From Opitutaceae bacterium (lineage in GTDB: Bacteria > Verrucomicrobiota > Verrucomicrobiia > Opitutales > Opitutaceae), in assembly GCA_026125215.1 (NCBI GenBank), contig JAHCLN010000019.1, forward strand, positions 1 through 34,956: a stretch of 34,956 nucleotides of DNA, given 5' to 3'. The notes under the pieces are model-generated. The model was not told where the DNA came from. It saw only the letters and a list, made by a program, of their open reading frames with translations, and searched no databases. Positions 15,503-24,000 of this stretch are shown here, in pieces. Each line of letters starts with the position of its first letter. The stretch's first letter is position 1. A program made the translations under genes and the position numbers.

Positions 15503-17944
15503 TCAGAAGTTCCAGACGGCGCTGAGCTTCCAGCTCGCGAGCGGGGCTTTGGTCACAAGGTTGTTGTGGGCGAAGGTGGGGTCGCCACCGATGAAGTAAT
15601 CTTCGTTGAAAAGATTTTCCCCGCTCAGGCGCAGGGTGATCGGTCCGTGCTGCCAGTGGACGCTGCTGCGCCAGACGAGTGACTCCGGCAGGACGAGGGT
15701 CTGCTCGAAATTGTGATAAAAGCGTTCGCTCCATGCCGCACCCAACGAGCAGCCCCAAGCGGATGAGATCTGCCAGGCGGCATCCACCTTTAGCTGGGTT
15801 TCCGGCGTGCCGGGATAAATGAGCCGCGGGTTGCCCGGCGGCACCGGCGTGACCCCGGCATCGAAAGCTCCCGCTTCCAGGGCGATGCGTCGGGCATTGG
15901 TGTCGCGGGCGCGAAAGCCCGGCGGTTCGAGCCGGAAGGTGCGTTGCGTGCCGGCCGAGGCGATGAGGCTGAACGTCTCCACCGGCTGCCAGGTGAGCTC
16001 CAACTCAATCCCGCGGCCGCGGAGCCGCTCGGCGCGGTTTTCCCGGTCGTTGAACCGGCCGCTTTCCCACCGGTAGCCGGCCAGTCCGGCAAAGAGCCGG
16101 CCGTCGGCGAGGGAAAACTTGGCGCCGAACTCCTGCAGCTCCGCCATGGCGAAGTTGCTTTTGCTGTTCACGGTGCCGCCCTGGCCGGGCTGGAGAGCCG
16201 TGCCGCGCTGATAGGTGCCGTAGAAATGCGCCCCGGGCAGCGCTCGCCAGACGGCGCTGAACGAGCCGGAGCCATGTGCTTTTTCCCCGGCGCGTTCGGC
16301 CGCGGTGCGCTGGGCCGGCGTGGCACGCTCCACCGCGGCCGGCAGACCGGCTTCGTAGCGGAAGGATTCGCCGCGCAGCGAGAGGATGGTGGAGAAACGC
16401 TCGCTCCACGCAGTCTCGGCGAAACCGAAGAGTGCGCCCTGCCAGAGGTCCGACTCGGTGCTCGCGCCGAGGCTGGTGGACCAGAGATTGAGCCCGTCGG
16501 GACCGCGGTCGGAACCGGCGGGCACGCGACTGTTGGCGGAAATGGCCGGGCGGGAGAGATCGCGGCGATTGAAAGGTTCGGCGTCGAAGTCCTGCAGCAC
16601 CCGGCCGTGGCTGTAACGGAAGGAGGCGCCGTAGGTCAGCGTGGTGGCGGCTGGCCGCAGCGCGCGCTGTTCGATGACGAGCTTCTGCTCGAGCACGAGC
16701 TGCTCGGTGGCGACGGCGTAGCCGTAGCTCGAATGCTTGTCGGTGGCGAGCGACTCCAGGAGCGATTTCCAGGTCACGGTGCGATTCGCCGCGCCGGTGA
16801 AAGCCAGATCCATGAACCACAGGAAGTCGCGCGCGTCGGCGTAATCGTTGGGATCCGAGAGCACGGTGTCGCCGCCGATTTTTTCGGTGAGCGCCGTGCC
16901 GCCCGCGTCGAAGTAGGCCTGCGTGTAGCGGTAGCCGCCGTCGGTGCCGCGGCGGTCTTCCATGAGGGCGAGCAGGGCGGGGGCGATGCGCGCTTCGGCG
17001 GTCGCGGCCGGCAGGATGAGCGCGCGAAAATTGGCTGGCTGGCCGGTGAATGCACCGGGCCACTGCACGAGCGTGCGGTCGGCCGCGCCGCCCCAGGCGG
17101 CGCTGGTGAGGTTTTGCGGTTCGCCGATGATATATTCGCCGCGGTCGATCAGGGCCTGGGTCACGCGGTTCCAGCCGGGATTTTCGTTGCTGCGGAAGTC
17201 GTAGAACTCGGCGCCGGTGAAGAGGCTCACGCCTTCGCGGGGCCGGGCCTTCAGAGCGGCATAAACCGAGACGTAGTCGTTGCCCACGTTCCGCCAGTAG
17301 CTGCCCGATTCCTGCAGCGTGAGCGACACGCGGTAGGCCGCGGGCCAGCCGCCCAGCATCACGGGACCGCCGTGATCGAGCTGTGTGCGGAAATGATCGT
17401 TGGAGCCGGCGGTCACGGCCCAAGACCCGCGCGTGCGGTCGAAGTAGGGCGATTTCGGAATGAAGTTGGCGTAGCCGCCTTCCGGTGCCGGACCAAAATG
17501 CGCGGGGGCGGGGCCCTTCACGAGATCGAGCGCCTCCAGGGAACCGAAGGACACCGGCATCTCGTTGCGCTGATAGGCGCGCAGCATGCCGTTGAAGAAG
17601 GTCGCGGCCTTGGCTCCGCGAAGGTAAGGTGTGCCCGCGATGCCGAAATAATTTGCCGCCTGGGTGCCGGCGCCGATGCGCCCGAGATCGGCGAGGCTCT
17701 GGAGGTCGAACCGGCGCATCAGCTCCGGCGTGATCACGGTGACGGCGCGCGGGATTTCCAGCACCGGGCGGTCCGGACCGAAGACCGAGTCCACCGGGCG
17801 TGAGGTCGGCAGCACGGCGCCGGCGCGGTAGCCGGCGCTTTCGGTGACGATGAAGTTTTCCAGCACGGTCACGTCGTCATCATCCTGCGCCAACAGGGGC
17901 AGGGCGAGGAGACAGACGAGTGGCAGCAGACGATTCGGACGCAT
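15503..17944 (-). CDS. TonB-dependent outer-membrane receptor
   Basis: An 813-residue receptor. The start at 17944 (MRPNRLLPLVCLLALPLLAQ) is chosen because it begins a signal peptide; the frame is open further upstream without signal character. A TonB-box-like VTVLENFIVTE lies just after the signal. The plug runs from about 45 (VLEIPRAVTVITPELM) through ALDLVKGPAPAHFGPAPEGGYANF, and the rest is a 22-strand barrel ending in an aromatic residue (KLSAVWNF). It imports a ligand at the cost of the proton gradient through TonB-ExbBD. The plug style resembles siderophore receptors of the FhuE/FpvA type, but the ligand cannot be assigned. It is divergent from a second, riboswitch-controlled receptor. 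Confidence 0.9.
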   Translation of the reverse strand: MRPNRLLPLVCLLALPLLAQDDDDVTVLENFIVTESAGYRAGAVLPTSRPVDSVFGPDRPVLEIPRAVTVITPELMRRFDLQSLADLGRIGAGTQAANYFGIAGTPYLRGAKAATFFNGMLRAYQRNEMPVSFGSLEALDLVKGPAPAHFGPAPEGGYANFIPKSPYFDRTRGSWAVTAGSNDHFRTQLDHGGPVMLGGWPAAYRVSLTLQESGSYWRNVGNDYVSVYAALKARPREGVSLFTGAEFYDFRSNENPGWNRVTQALIDRGEYIIGEPQNLTSAAWGGAADRTLVQWPGAFTGQPANFRALILPAATAEARIAPALLALMEDRRGTDGGYRYTQAYFDAGGTALTEKIGGDTVLSDPNDYADARDFLWFMDLAFTGAANRTVTWKSLLESLATDKHSSYGYAVATEQLVLEQKLVIEQRALRPAATTLTYGASFRYSHGRVLQDFDAEPFNRRDLSRPAISANSRVPAGSDRGPDGLNLWSTSLGASTESDLWQGALFGFAETAWSERFSTILSLRGESFRYEAGLPAAVERATPAQRTAAERAGEKAHGSGSFSAVWRALPGAHFYGTYQRGTALQPGQGGTVNSKSNFAMAELQEFGAKFSLADGRLFAGLAGYRWESGRFNDRENRAERLRGRGIELELTWQPVETFSLIASAGTQRTFRLEPPGFRARDTNARRIALEAGAFDAGVTPVPPGNPRLIYPGTPETQLKVDAAWQISSAWGCSLGAAWSERFYHNFEQTLVLPESLVWRSSVHWQHGPITLRLSGENLFNEDYFIGGDPTFAHNNLVTKAPLASWKLSAVWNF

Positions 17945-18062
17945 CGGAGGAAGGGGCATCCCGCCATGCGCGCGGCGGTTTGTCCATGCGCAAGCGGAGA
18001 TCGCGGTGGATATGACGGAAAACTGCATGACAGCAGCCACCTTGCCATGACACGCGGTAGGG

Positions 18063-18091
18063 TTGACGGCGGATGCAAAGGGCGCATGTTC
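18063..18091 (+). promoter_or_regulatory. Probable promoter of the TPP-riboswitch transcript
   Basis: TTGACG at 18063-18068 lies 16 bases before CATGTT (18085-18090), which would start transcription at about the first base of riboswitch stem P1. The -10 match is weak, but the position fits well. The first small-gene cassette at 25606 uses the same arrangement, TTGACG-16-CATGCT. Confidence 0.45.
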
Positions 18092-18094
18092 TTC

Positions 18095-18197
18095 CCTGCC
18101 TGTAGGGGTGCCCTTCGCGGAGGGCTGAGATTGCGGCACGACCGGCTGCTCGACCCTTCGAACCTGAACGGATCATGCCGACGAAGGAAACAGCAGG
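18095..18197 (+). promoter_or_regulatory. TPP (thiamin pyrophosphate) riboswitch
   Basis: The conserved THI-box elements occur in order: GGGGTGCC, a P3 arm (CCCTTCGCGGAGGG), GCTGAGA, a variable arm, ACCCTTCGAACCTGA, then ATGCCGACGAAGGAA. The outer stem P1 closes between CCTGCCTGT (18095-18103) and ACAGCAGG (18190-18197). TPP binding normally reduces expression of the downstream gene. The receptor gene starts at 18274. In between, GGGGC/GCCCC and CCGGTG/CACCGG overlap and are mutually exclusive, which could form the switch, but no T-run terminator is seen, so translation control is as likely. Confidence 0.92.
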
Positions 18198-18273
18198 CGC
18201 CGCGAATCGCGCCTTGGGGCTCCGTTCCGGTGCCCCTTCACCGGGAGTCCGATTTGGGTCGGGCATTCAACCA

Positions 18274-20394
18274 ATGCAAATCCCGACACGAATCCTTCTT
18301 CTCACCGCTGCGTTGACGGCCGCCCTGGCTGCGCGCGCCCAGACCCCGGCTGCCGATGACGCGCCGGTTGTGCTCACACCGGTCCGCGTCACGGCGGATC
18401 TGTGGGAATCCCCGCTGGCCCGCATCCCGGCCAGCGTGACCGTTTACGACGAAGCCGCGCTGCGCGACGGCGCAGTCCATCACTTCGGTGATCTGGTAAA
18501 CCAGATTCCGAATCTCACCTGGACCGGCGGCACCTCGCGGCCGCGCTACCTCCAGATCCGCGGGGTGGGCGAAAATTCCCAGTTCGAGGGCGAGACGCCG
18601 GACTCGGCCGTCCGCTTCCTTGTGGATGATCTCGACTTCACCGGCCTCGGCACGGTGGCGTCGGCCTTCGATGTCAACCAGATCGAGGTGCTGCGCGGCC
18701 CGCAGGCCGGCGCCTTTGGCGCCAATGCGGCGGGCGGTGTCGTGCGTCTGGTGACCAATGCGCCCACCCCGTTCTGGACCGGCCACGCCGAGGCCACCGT
18801 GGGCGGCGATGCGCTCCGCACCGGCGCCTTCGCCGTGGGCGGCCCGTTGGCGTCCGCTGCGCCCGAGAAGCTCATGTTCCGCCTCGCGCTCCAGCAAAGC
18901 GAGAGCGACGGCTTCCGGCGCAACCTCGCGCTTAACCGCGACACCAATGCCCGCGACGAGCAGCTGGCCCGGCTGCGCCTCACGTGGAACCCGAACCGCG
19001 TTTGGCGCTGGGAAGCCGCGCTTTTGGTGGCCGATCTCGACAACGGCTACGACGAGTTCGCCCTCGATAACAACGGCCGGTTTACCTACAGCGACGAGCC
19101 CGGCCGCGACGAGCAGCGCTCCGTGGCCGGCAGCCTGCGTGGCACCTGGGTTGGCGGGGAAGCCTTCCGTTTCACGACGGTGACCGGCGGCGCCCGCACG
19201 CGTTCGGTTTACAGCTATGATGACGACTGGACGGCGGCCTCCTACATGGGGTTCAGCGATCTCGCGCGCACGCGCTGGGTCCTGAACCAGGAACTGCGCC
19301 TCGACTCCGTGCCCGGCGTCGCCGCCGGCTGGATCAGCCGCTGGACGCTCGGTGCGTTTTATTCCGACACCGAGGAGTTCTCGCGCTACACCAACACCGA
19401 TCCGTGGAATGTCCGCGGCCTGCGCACCGTCTATCGTGCGGAAAACACCGCGCTCTTTGGCCAGCTCGGCCACGACTTCTCGCCCCGCTCGCGGCTCGTG
19501 CTCGGCCTGCGCGCCGAGTCGGTGGACATGACCGGCCGCGGCACCCGCACCCGTTACCGTGCCGGCAGCAACAGCTTCGATCCGGTGGTGAACACGGCGC
19601 CGGTATTCGACGACACGCTTTTCGGCGGCAAACTCACCCTGGAGCACGACCTGACCGAGCGGACGCTCGGCTTCGTCTCGCTCACCCGCGGCTACAAGGC
19701 CGGCGGCATCAACGTGGACGCGCGCATCGATCCCGCCACCGACCCGCTCACCTACGAAACCGAGACCCTGTGGAACTGGGAGGCCGGCGTGCGCGGGCAC
19801 GGCTTCGACGGGCGGTTCACCGGTGAGGTGACGGTTTTCTGGCTGCAGCGCGAGGACGCGCAGGTGCGCGACTCCGCCGGCTTCGGCGGCAGCTACCGTT
19901 TCTTCACCGCCAACGGCAACGACGCCCGCGTTTACGGTCTTGAGGCCGCCGCCGGCTGGGCGCTGACGCGCGACTGGACCGTGCGCGGTTCGCTGGCGCT
20001 CATGCGCTCGCGGCTCGAACCCTTCACGCTGGCCAACGGCAACACCGGCGGCGGCCGGGTGCTGGCCAACGCACCGGAATACGGTTACACGCTCGGCACG
20101 CGCTACGGTGCCGAGCGCGGGCTGTTCTTCAACGCCGATCTCACCGGCCGCGCGCGGCAGTTCGACTCGAACAACCAAAACGAAGCCCGCCGCGCCTTCC
20201 GCGTGGTCAACCTGAATCTCGGTTACGCCTGGTCGCAGTGGTCCGTCACGTTCTGGGCGAAGAACCTCTTCGACGAGGTTTATGACAAGCGCGTCTATTT
20301 CTTCGGCAACGAAGATCCCGACTACATCGAGACCCGCTACGAAAACCGCGCCGACCCGCGGCAGGTGGGCGTGAGCGCGGCCTGGCGCTTCTGA
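18274..20394 (+). CDS. TonB-dependent receptor under a TPP riboswitch (probable thiamin-compound importer)
   Basis: A 706-residue outer-membrane receptor. The frame opens inside the riboswitch, but ATG at 18274 begins a signal peptide (QIPTRILLLTAALTAALAARA), so that start is chosen. The plug has VTVYDEAALRDG, LVNQIPNLTW, IQIRG-like LQIRGVGE, IEVLRGPQAGAFGANAAGGVV, and the barrel ends in VGVSAAWRF. The NLFDEVYDKRVYF block near the end is typical. Ligand inference comes from the riboswitch: TonB receptors with an upstream TPP element are known candidates for uptake of thiamin or its phosphates across the outer membrane. No inner-membrane thiamin transporter is in the window. Confidence 0.9.
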   Translation: MQIPTRILLLTAALTAALAARAQTPAADDAPVVLTPVRVTADLWESPLARIPASVTVYDEAALRDGAVHHFGDLVNQIPNLTWTGGTSRPRYLQIRGVGENSQFEGETPDSAVRFLVDDLDFTGLGTVASAFDVNQIEVLRGPQAGAFGANAAGGVVRLVTNAPTPFWTGHAEATVGGDALRTGAFAVGGPLASAAPEKLMFRLALQQSESDGFRRNLALNRDTNARDEQLARLRLTWNPNRVWRWEAALLVADLDNGYDEFALDNNGRFTYSDEPGRDEQRSVAGSLRGTWVGGEAFRFTTVTGGARTRSVYSYDDDWTAASYMGFSDLARTRWVLNQELRLDSVPGVAAGWISRWTLGAFYSDTEEFSRYTNTDPWNVRGLRTVYRAENTALFGQLGHDFSPRSRLVLGLRAESVDMTGRGTRTRYRAGSNSFDPVVNTAPVFDDTLFGGKLTLEHDLTERTLGFVSLTRGYKAGGINVDARIDPATDPLTYETETLWNWEAGVRGHGFDGRFTGEVTVFWLQREDAQVRDSAGFGGSYRFFTANGNDARVYGLEAAAGWALTRDWTVRGSLALMRSRLEPFTLANGNTGGGRVLANAPEYGYTLGTRYGAERGLFFNADLTGRARQFDSNNQNEARRAFRVVNLNLGYAWSQWSVTFWAKNLFDEVYDKRVYFFGNEDPDYIETRYENRADPRQVGVSAAWRF

Positions 20395-20455
20395 GCGGGG
20401 AAATTGCGGCAACGGTCTATGATCGCTGTCTCGCAAAGGCGGTGCCTCAAGTGTG

Positions 20456-22405
20456 TCACGGATCTTTATCCCACCAAGCCACCGTCAACAAATCCGAAAC
20501 TTTATACCAGATGACTTCTGATTTGGTGCCGTCGAAGAAGGTCAGTTGAACAAAGACATAATTTGATCCGAGGGACAGGGGCTTGGAGGTTTTCCATCCC
20601 TTTAATTCGTAATCTTTCTGAGTGAAATAGTTTTTAGCTGACTCATCGAGTTTCACCACGTGATCGAAGCGATTCTCTTGCGTGCCGTAACGAATTTCCT
20701 TCACGGAGAGCCAGCGTAGGGCATGACTTCGACTTCCACCGTATTTGCTTTTCCCCCAGATGCCTTCCCCGTTAATAAACCCCAAGCCGTGATACTCCAG
20801 CCGGCTCAGTAGTTCGTCCTTGGTCGCCGGGTAGGGATCTTGGCCTCCCCAGCCGCTCGCCATGAGGTTTTGTTTTGGGTTGGGTTGATAGGTCTGCTTG
20901 GGAAGGGAAACGGTCCAGACCATTTCTCCCTTCGGGTCTTTCAGGAGATAATTCTTCATTGCGCCGAGCAACAGTCGATGTGCCACCGACAGGTCATAGA
21001 GAAAAGGACCATGCTCCGCACCGGAAACGTCTATCCACGAAATCTGGAGCGGCTTTTCCATCATCTGGGTGCCGAATTCGTTGATTTCAAGATCAACCCA
21101 TCCTGCCCAACCTTCACCTTTACCGCTGCTGGCTTGGTAACGATCGTTGGTCTCGCCGCCTCCGATCTCCAAATCGGGATATCTGACGTCGTCGAAGGCA
21201 AGTTTCCACTTTTTAACGGTGCGTGGCGCGAGCAAGGTAAGGCCCAGAATGTCGGGTTTATCGTTTCCGGGAAGTTTGCTCCTAATGGTTCCCATCATGA
21301 GCGGTGGAGTTTCTTTCGCAGAGGAAAGGGCACGGATGACAGCTCCCTCAGCCTCGATGAAATTTCTAAATTCCTCCACGGCCAATTCCTGAACCTGACT
21401 CCAACTGCCATCCTTGAATTCGAGTTGAGCGAGAATCTTGCTGGAGCCTGGACGCACAGGAAAACGGGCGGTCATATCGAGCCAGCCCTCTGATTCGTCC
21501 GGAATGGAGTAAACCAGATCCAATTTGTCCTCCGCTTCTCCCAAGCGGATCGTCTTCACCGTTTGCGCGAGCTGTCGATAAGTGAGCTGCATCGAGGTGA
21601 GGAACTCCCTAGTCGTCACCCATCTCTTATTGAAGAGCTTAAGTCGCGAGAGCACATCGGCTTTGTCTGGGGCAGGGCGGGAATCTGTGGCGGTGATGGT
21701 GCTGCGTGCGGTAAGGGTCGCATTTCCCGGTGTGCTCGGGAGGGCGGAGTCAGTAGAGGGGAGCGTGGGCGAGATTTTTTCGCCGACGGAATTGGCTGTT
21801 TTGGTTGGCTGACTGGATTGAGGTGCGATGCTCCGGCTCGCAGTGTCAGATTGCTGGGTTTCGGCTGGATCCGATTTTGTGGATGAGGAGGATTTCCAAA
21901 AGACCGCCACCCCTATGACAGCAACCATGGCGACAGCGCCGAGAATCGCGGCGATTTTGGGCAGCCGTGAAGGCTTATCCGGGTTACTGTGCAGATGGCT
22001 GGCCAGCTTGTCCATGCTCGCCTCGAACAGGTCGTGGCTGGCACCGATGCCGTTGTAGTGGCGGAGGTCGTCGATGTCGGCGGGCAGTTTTTCGGGAAAG
22101 TGGAAATTCCGACCCAAGACCGGGACGATGTTTTTCTTCTGATTGAGGGCGTGGGCGATTTCGAGGCGCACCCAGTCGCCTTCGTTGACGCAGCGATCGA
22201 GCGAGTTTGGGGAAAGGATGACGATGAAATCGGTGCAGCGGTCGATCTGGCCGAAGAGCGCTTCGTTGAATTTGCCGCTCCTGAGATCCTCGACGTCGAG
22301 AAATACTTTGTAACCGCGCTTGGTGAGCGCATCACGCACGCGACCGGCCAGGCCATCGCCACCGTCGCGCCGATAACTGATGAAAACGCTGCTGGATTTG
22401 CTCAT
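20456..22405 (-). CDS. Membrane-anchored TIR-domain protein with repeated C-terminal beta modules
   Basis: A 649-residue protein. Residues 5-105 are a TIR domain: VFISYRRDGG, GYKVFLDVEDL, FIVILSPNSLDRC and DWVRLEIAHAL, where Glu82 is at the position of the catalytic Glu of NAD-cleaving TIRs. A single membrane segment (about 151-170, IAAILGAVAMVAVIGVAVFW) follows, then a Ser/Thr/Pro linker (about 171-245), then about 400 residues I do not recognise. In these, three similar beta-rich units end in LEFKDGSWSQVQEL, ISWIDVSGAEHGPFLYDL and LTFFDGTKSEVIWYKV. Topology would put TIR in the cytoplasm and the units in the periplasm. GC is visibly lower than the flanks, most in the C-terminal part. It follows the SLOG gene by 50 bases on the same strand. 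Confidence 0.85.
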   Translation of the reverse strand: MSKSSSVFISYRRDGGDGLAGRVRDALTKRGYKVFLDVEDLRSGKFNEALFGQIDRCTDFIVILSPNSLDRCVNEGDWVRLEIAHALNQKKNIVPVLGRNFHFPEKLPADIDDLRHYNGIGASHDLFEASMDKLASHLHSNPDKPSRLPKIAAILGAVAMVAVIGVAVFWKSSSSTKSDPAETQQSDTASRSIAPQSSQPTKTANSVGEKISPTLPSTDSALPSTPGNATLTARSTITATDSRPAPDKADVLSRLKLFNKRWVTTREFLTSMQLTYRQLAQTVKTIRLGEAEDKLDLVYSIPDESEGWLDMTARFPVRPGSSKILAQLEFKDGSWSQVQELAVEEFRNFIEAEGAVIRALSSAKETPPLMMGTIRSKLPGNDKPDILGLTLLAPRTVKKWKLAFDDVRYPDLEIGGGETNDRYQASSGKGEGWAGWVDLEINEFGTQMMEKPLQISWIDVSGAEHGPFLYDLSVAHRLLLGAMKNYLLKDPKGEMVWTVSLPKQTYQPNPKQNLMASGWGGQDPYPATKDELLSRLEYHGLGFINGEGIWGKSKYGGSRSHALRWLSVKEIRYGTQENRFDHVVKLDESAKNYFTQKDYELKGWKTSKPLSLGSNYVFVQLTFFDGTKSEVIWYKVSDLLTVAWWDKDP

Positions 22406-22455
22406 GGGAAGGTTTGATTTTCGAGGATGGCATTATGCGACAAAGGCAGGGTGGA

Positions 22456-23901
22456 TCAATGGCTGCCAGAGTAGCGGGAGACGGAATACCATTCCCAGAT
22501 TTCCAAGAGCAGCATGCGCTCGACCTCGATTACCACGGTAGCCACGCCCTCCCAGGTGGTGCGGGCCTCAAGGCGGACTTTGGCGCTGGCGAGGGCCTTG
22601 GCCATCTCGGTGTAACGTGCGGCGCGGCGATCCATGTCCTGCGCGGTGATGGCAGCCACCAGGGCGGCGGCCCCCAAAGGCAGCGTGAGGGACAGCGCCT
22701 TGACCGCATGGTAAGCGGTATCGGTTGCGGGCAACCAATGCAGCGTCACGATGATGCCGTAGAGAATCGCGAGGCCCGTGCAGGTGTAGGACAGCCCCTT
22801 GACCCAGCGGCGGTGTTTCTGGGCTTTGCGGGCGTGTCTGGTGTAGTAGTCGGTCTGGTTTTGGATGCGTGCCTCGGCATATTCAGCCTTGGCGGGCTCG
22901 ATATCCGATACAGACTTGGGAGCGCTCAACCGCAGCAGCAGCAGGCTGCGTTGGAAGGATTCAAAAACCGGCAAGCGGAGGGCGGGAAAGATGTGCTCGT
23001 GCTGCCGTAGGTTCCAAATGGCCTGGGCCGAGCGGCACAATTCTGCGCGCAGGCGGTTGTCCATCCAGGCGCTTTGCCGGTGGTGAAAATACCAAGGCAG
23101 CAGAAGGGCGAGCGCCAAGGCCGCGATTTTGATCAGGCTGGCCGCCGGACCAAATGCGACCCAGATCAGGCCGGCAATTGCGATGGCGATCGAAAGCTGG
23201 TGCAGGGCGACGACGCTGATGTTGAGATACTTTGCGAACGGTGCACTGGTTTCAGCATGCCGGTCAAAATAGGCGAAAGTTTGCCGGAGTTGCTCCGATG
23301 TGGAAAGTGGCTCACGGCCAGTCGCCGGGGGCACGGTGGCGGGGTCGGGTTTGAGCAGGTCGAAGCGTTCCTCGGTGAGCTTCCCAGTGGCCGCGTGAAT
23401 CCAGAGAACAGGCTTTTTCAGCTTGTGGGCGTAGGCGACGATGCGGCCAGTGCCGCCGAGTCCACGCGGCTCCAACCCATCCCACACCGCGACGAGCACG
23501 TCGCACTCCTCCACAGTGCGCAGGCCGCACTCGAGGAATCCGTTCTCGCGGGAGTCCGTCGTTGGTTGCTCCGTTTTGAATCCAGGATTAGTATGGGTAT
23601 GCACCGCGCTTTCCGCCAGTTTCCAAAACGCGGCGCGGTCTGCCTCTGTCGGAAAATCCTGTTCATTGGCGAAAATTTCCGGGGGGAAGGGCAGCAACAG
23701 GATCCAGGGAATGGCCCTTTGCTGGACTGCCTTGACGAAGAGCGTGTCGGCCCCGATGGCGGCAGAAGACACCGCGGCGAGGGGGCTGCCCGTGCGGGTG
23801 GCAATGCGGCCCAGTGCCTCGCCGAGGCTGCGCGCGATCAATTCAGGGTTGGACAGGTTACGATGACCGGTGAATCCGACAAAGACCCAAGGGCGCAACA
23901 T
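22456..23901 (-). CDS. SLOG-like nucleotide-sensor protein with four membrane segments
   Basis: A 481-residue protein. The N-terminal 200 residues look like a SLOG/DprA-type Rossmann fold: FVGFTGHR at 7-14, SSAAIGADTLFVKA at 45-58, IPWILLLPFP, CDVLVAVWDG and GGTGRIVAYAHKLKKPVLWI at 149-168. Two membrane pairs follow (about 230-250 and 254-272; about 370-390 and 402-420), separated by a basic helical region. The end is a long helix (MAKALASAKVRLEARTTWEGV). This layout resembles SLOG proteins joined to SLATT-like membrane effectors. SLOG domains bind nucleotide signals, such as the TIR product in Thoeris ThsA. It is the first gene of a two-gene unit with the TIR gene. The exact subfamily is uncertain. 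Confidence 0.75.
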   Translation of the reverse strand: MLRPWVFVGFTGHRNLSNPELIARSLGEALGRIATRTGSPLAAVSSAAIGADTLFVKAVQQRAIPWILLLPFPPEIFANEQDFPTEADRAAFWKLAESAVHTHTNPGFKTEQPTTDSRENGFLECGLRTVEECDVLVAVWDGLEPRGLGGTGRIVAYAHKLKKPVLWIHAATGKLTEERFDLLKPDPATVPPATGREPLSTSEQLRQTFAYFDRHAETSAPFAKYLNISVVALHQLSIAIAIAGLIWVAFGPAASLIKIAALALALLLPWYFHHRQSAWMDNRLRAELCRSAQAIWNLRQHEHIFPALRLPVFESFQRSLLLLRLSAPKSVSDIEPAKAEYAEARIQNQTDYYTRHARKAQKHRRWVKGLSYTCTGLAILYGIIVTLHWLPATDTAYHAVKALSLTLPLGAAALVAAITAQDMDRRAARYTEMAKALASAKVRLEARTTWEGVATVVIEVERMLLLEIWEWYSVSRYSGSH

Positions 23902-24000
23902 GGGCTCAAAGTAAAATAGACCGATTATGGTTTGGCGATGGAAATATAGGCCGGCCGTTCAGGTGCTTGCCCGCGGCGGGGCCGGCCGTAGAAGGGTCGC

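Noticed and set aside
15944..17803. Long + strand frame opposite the leftward TonB receptor
   Set aside because: It is an antisense shadow: Gly/Arg/Glu-rich without domains, and covered fully by the receptor's reading frame.
18238..20436. Long - strand frame opposite the riboswitch-controlled receptor
   Set aside because: It is an antisense shadow of a well-supported receptor gene, with no recognisable domain.
20456..23901. Calling the TIR-SLOG pair a standard Thoeris system
   Set aside because: ThsA has a SIR2 or other effector joined to SLOG and ThsB is a small soluble TIR. Here the SLOG type, the membrane parts and the large TIR C-terminus differ, so only a loose analogy is made.
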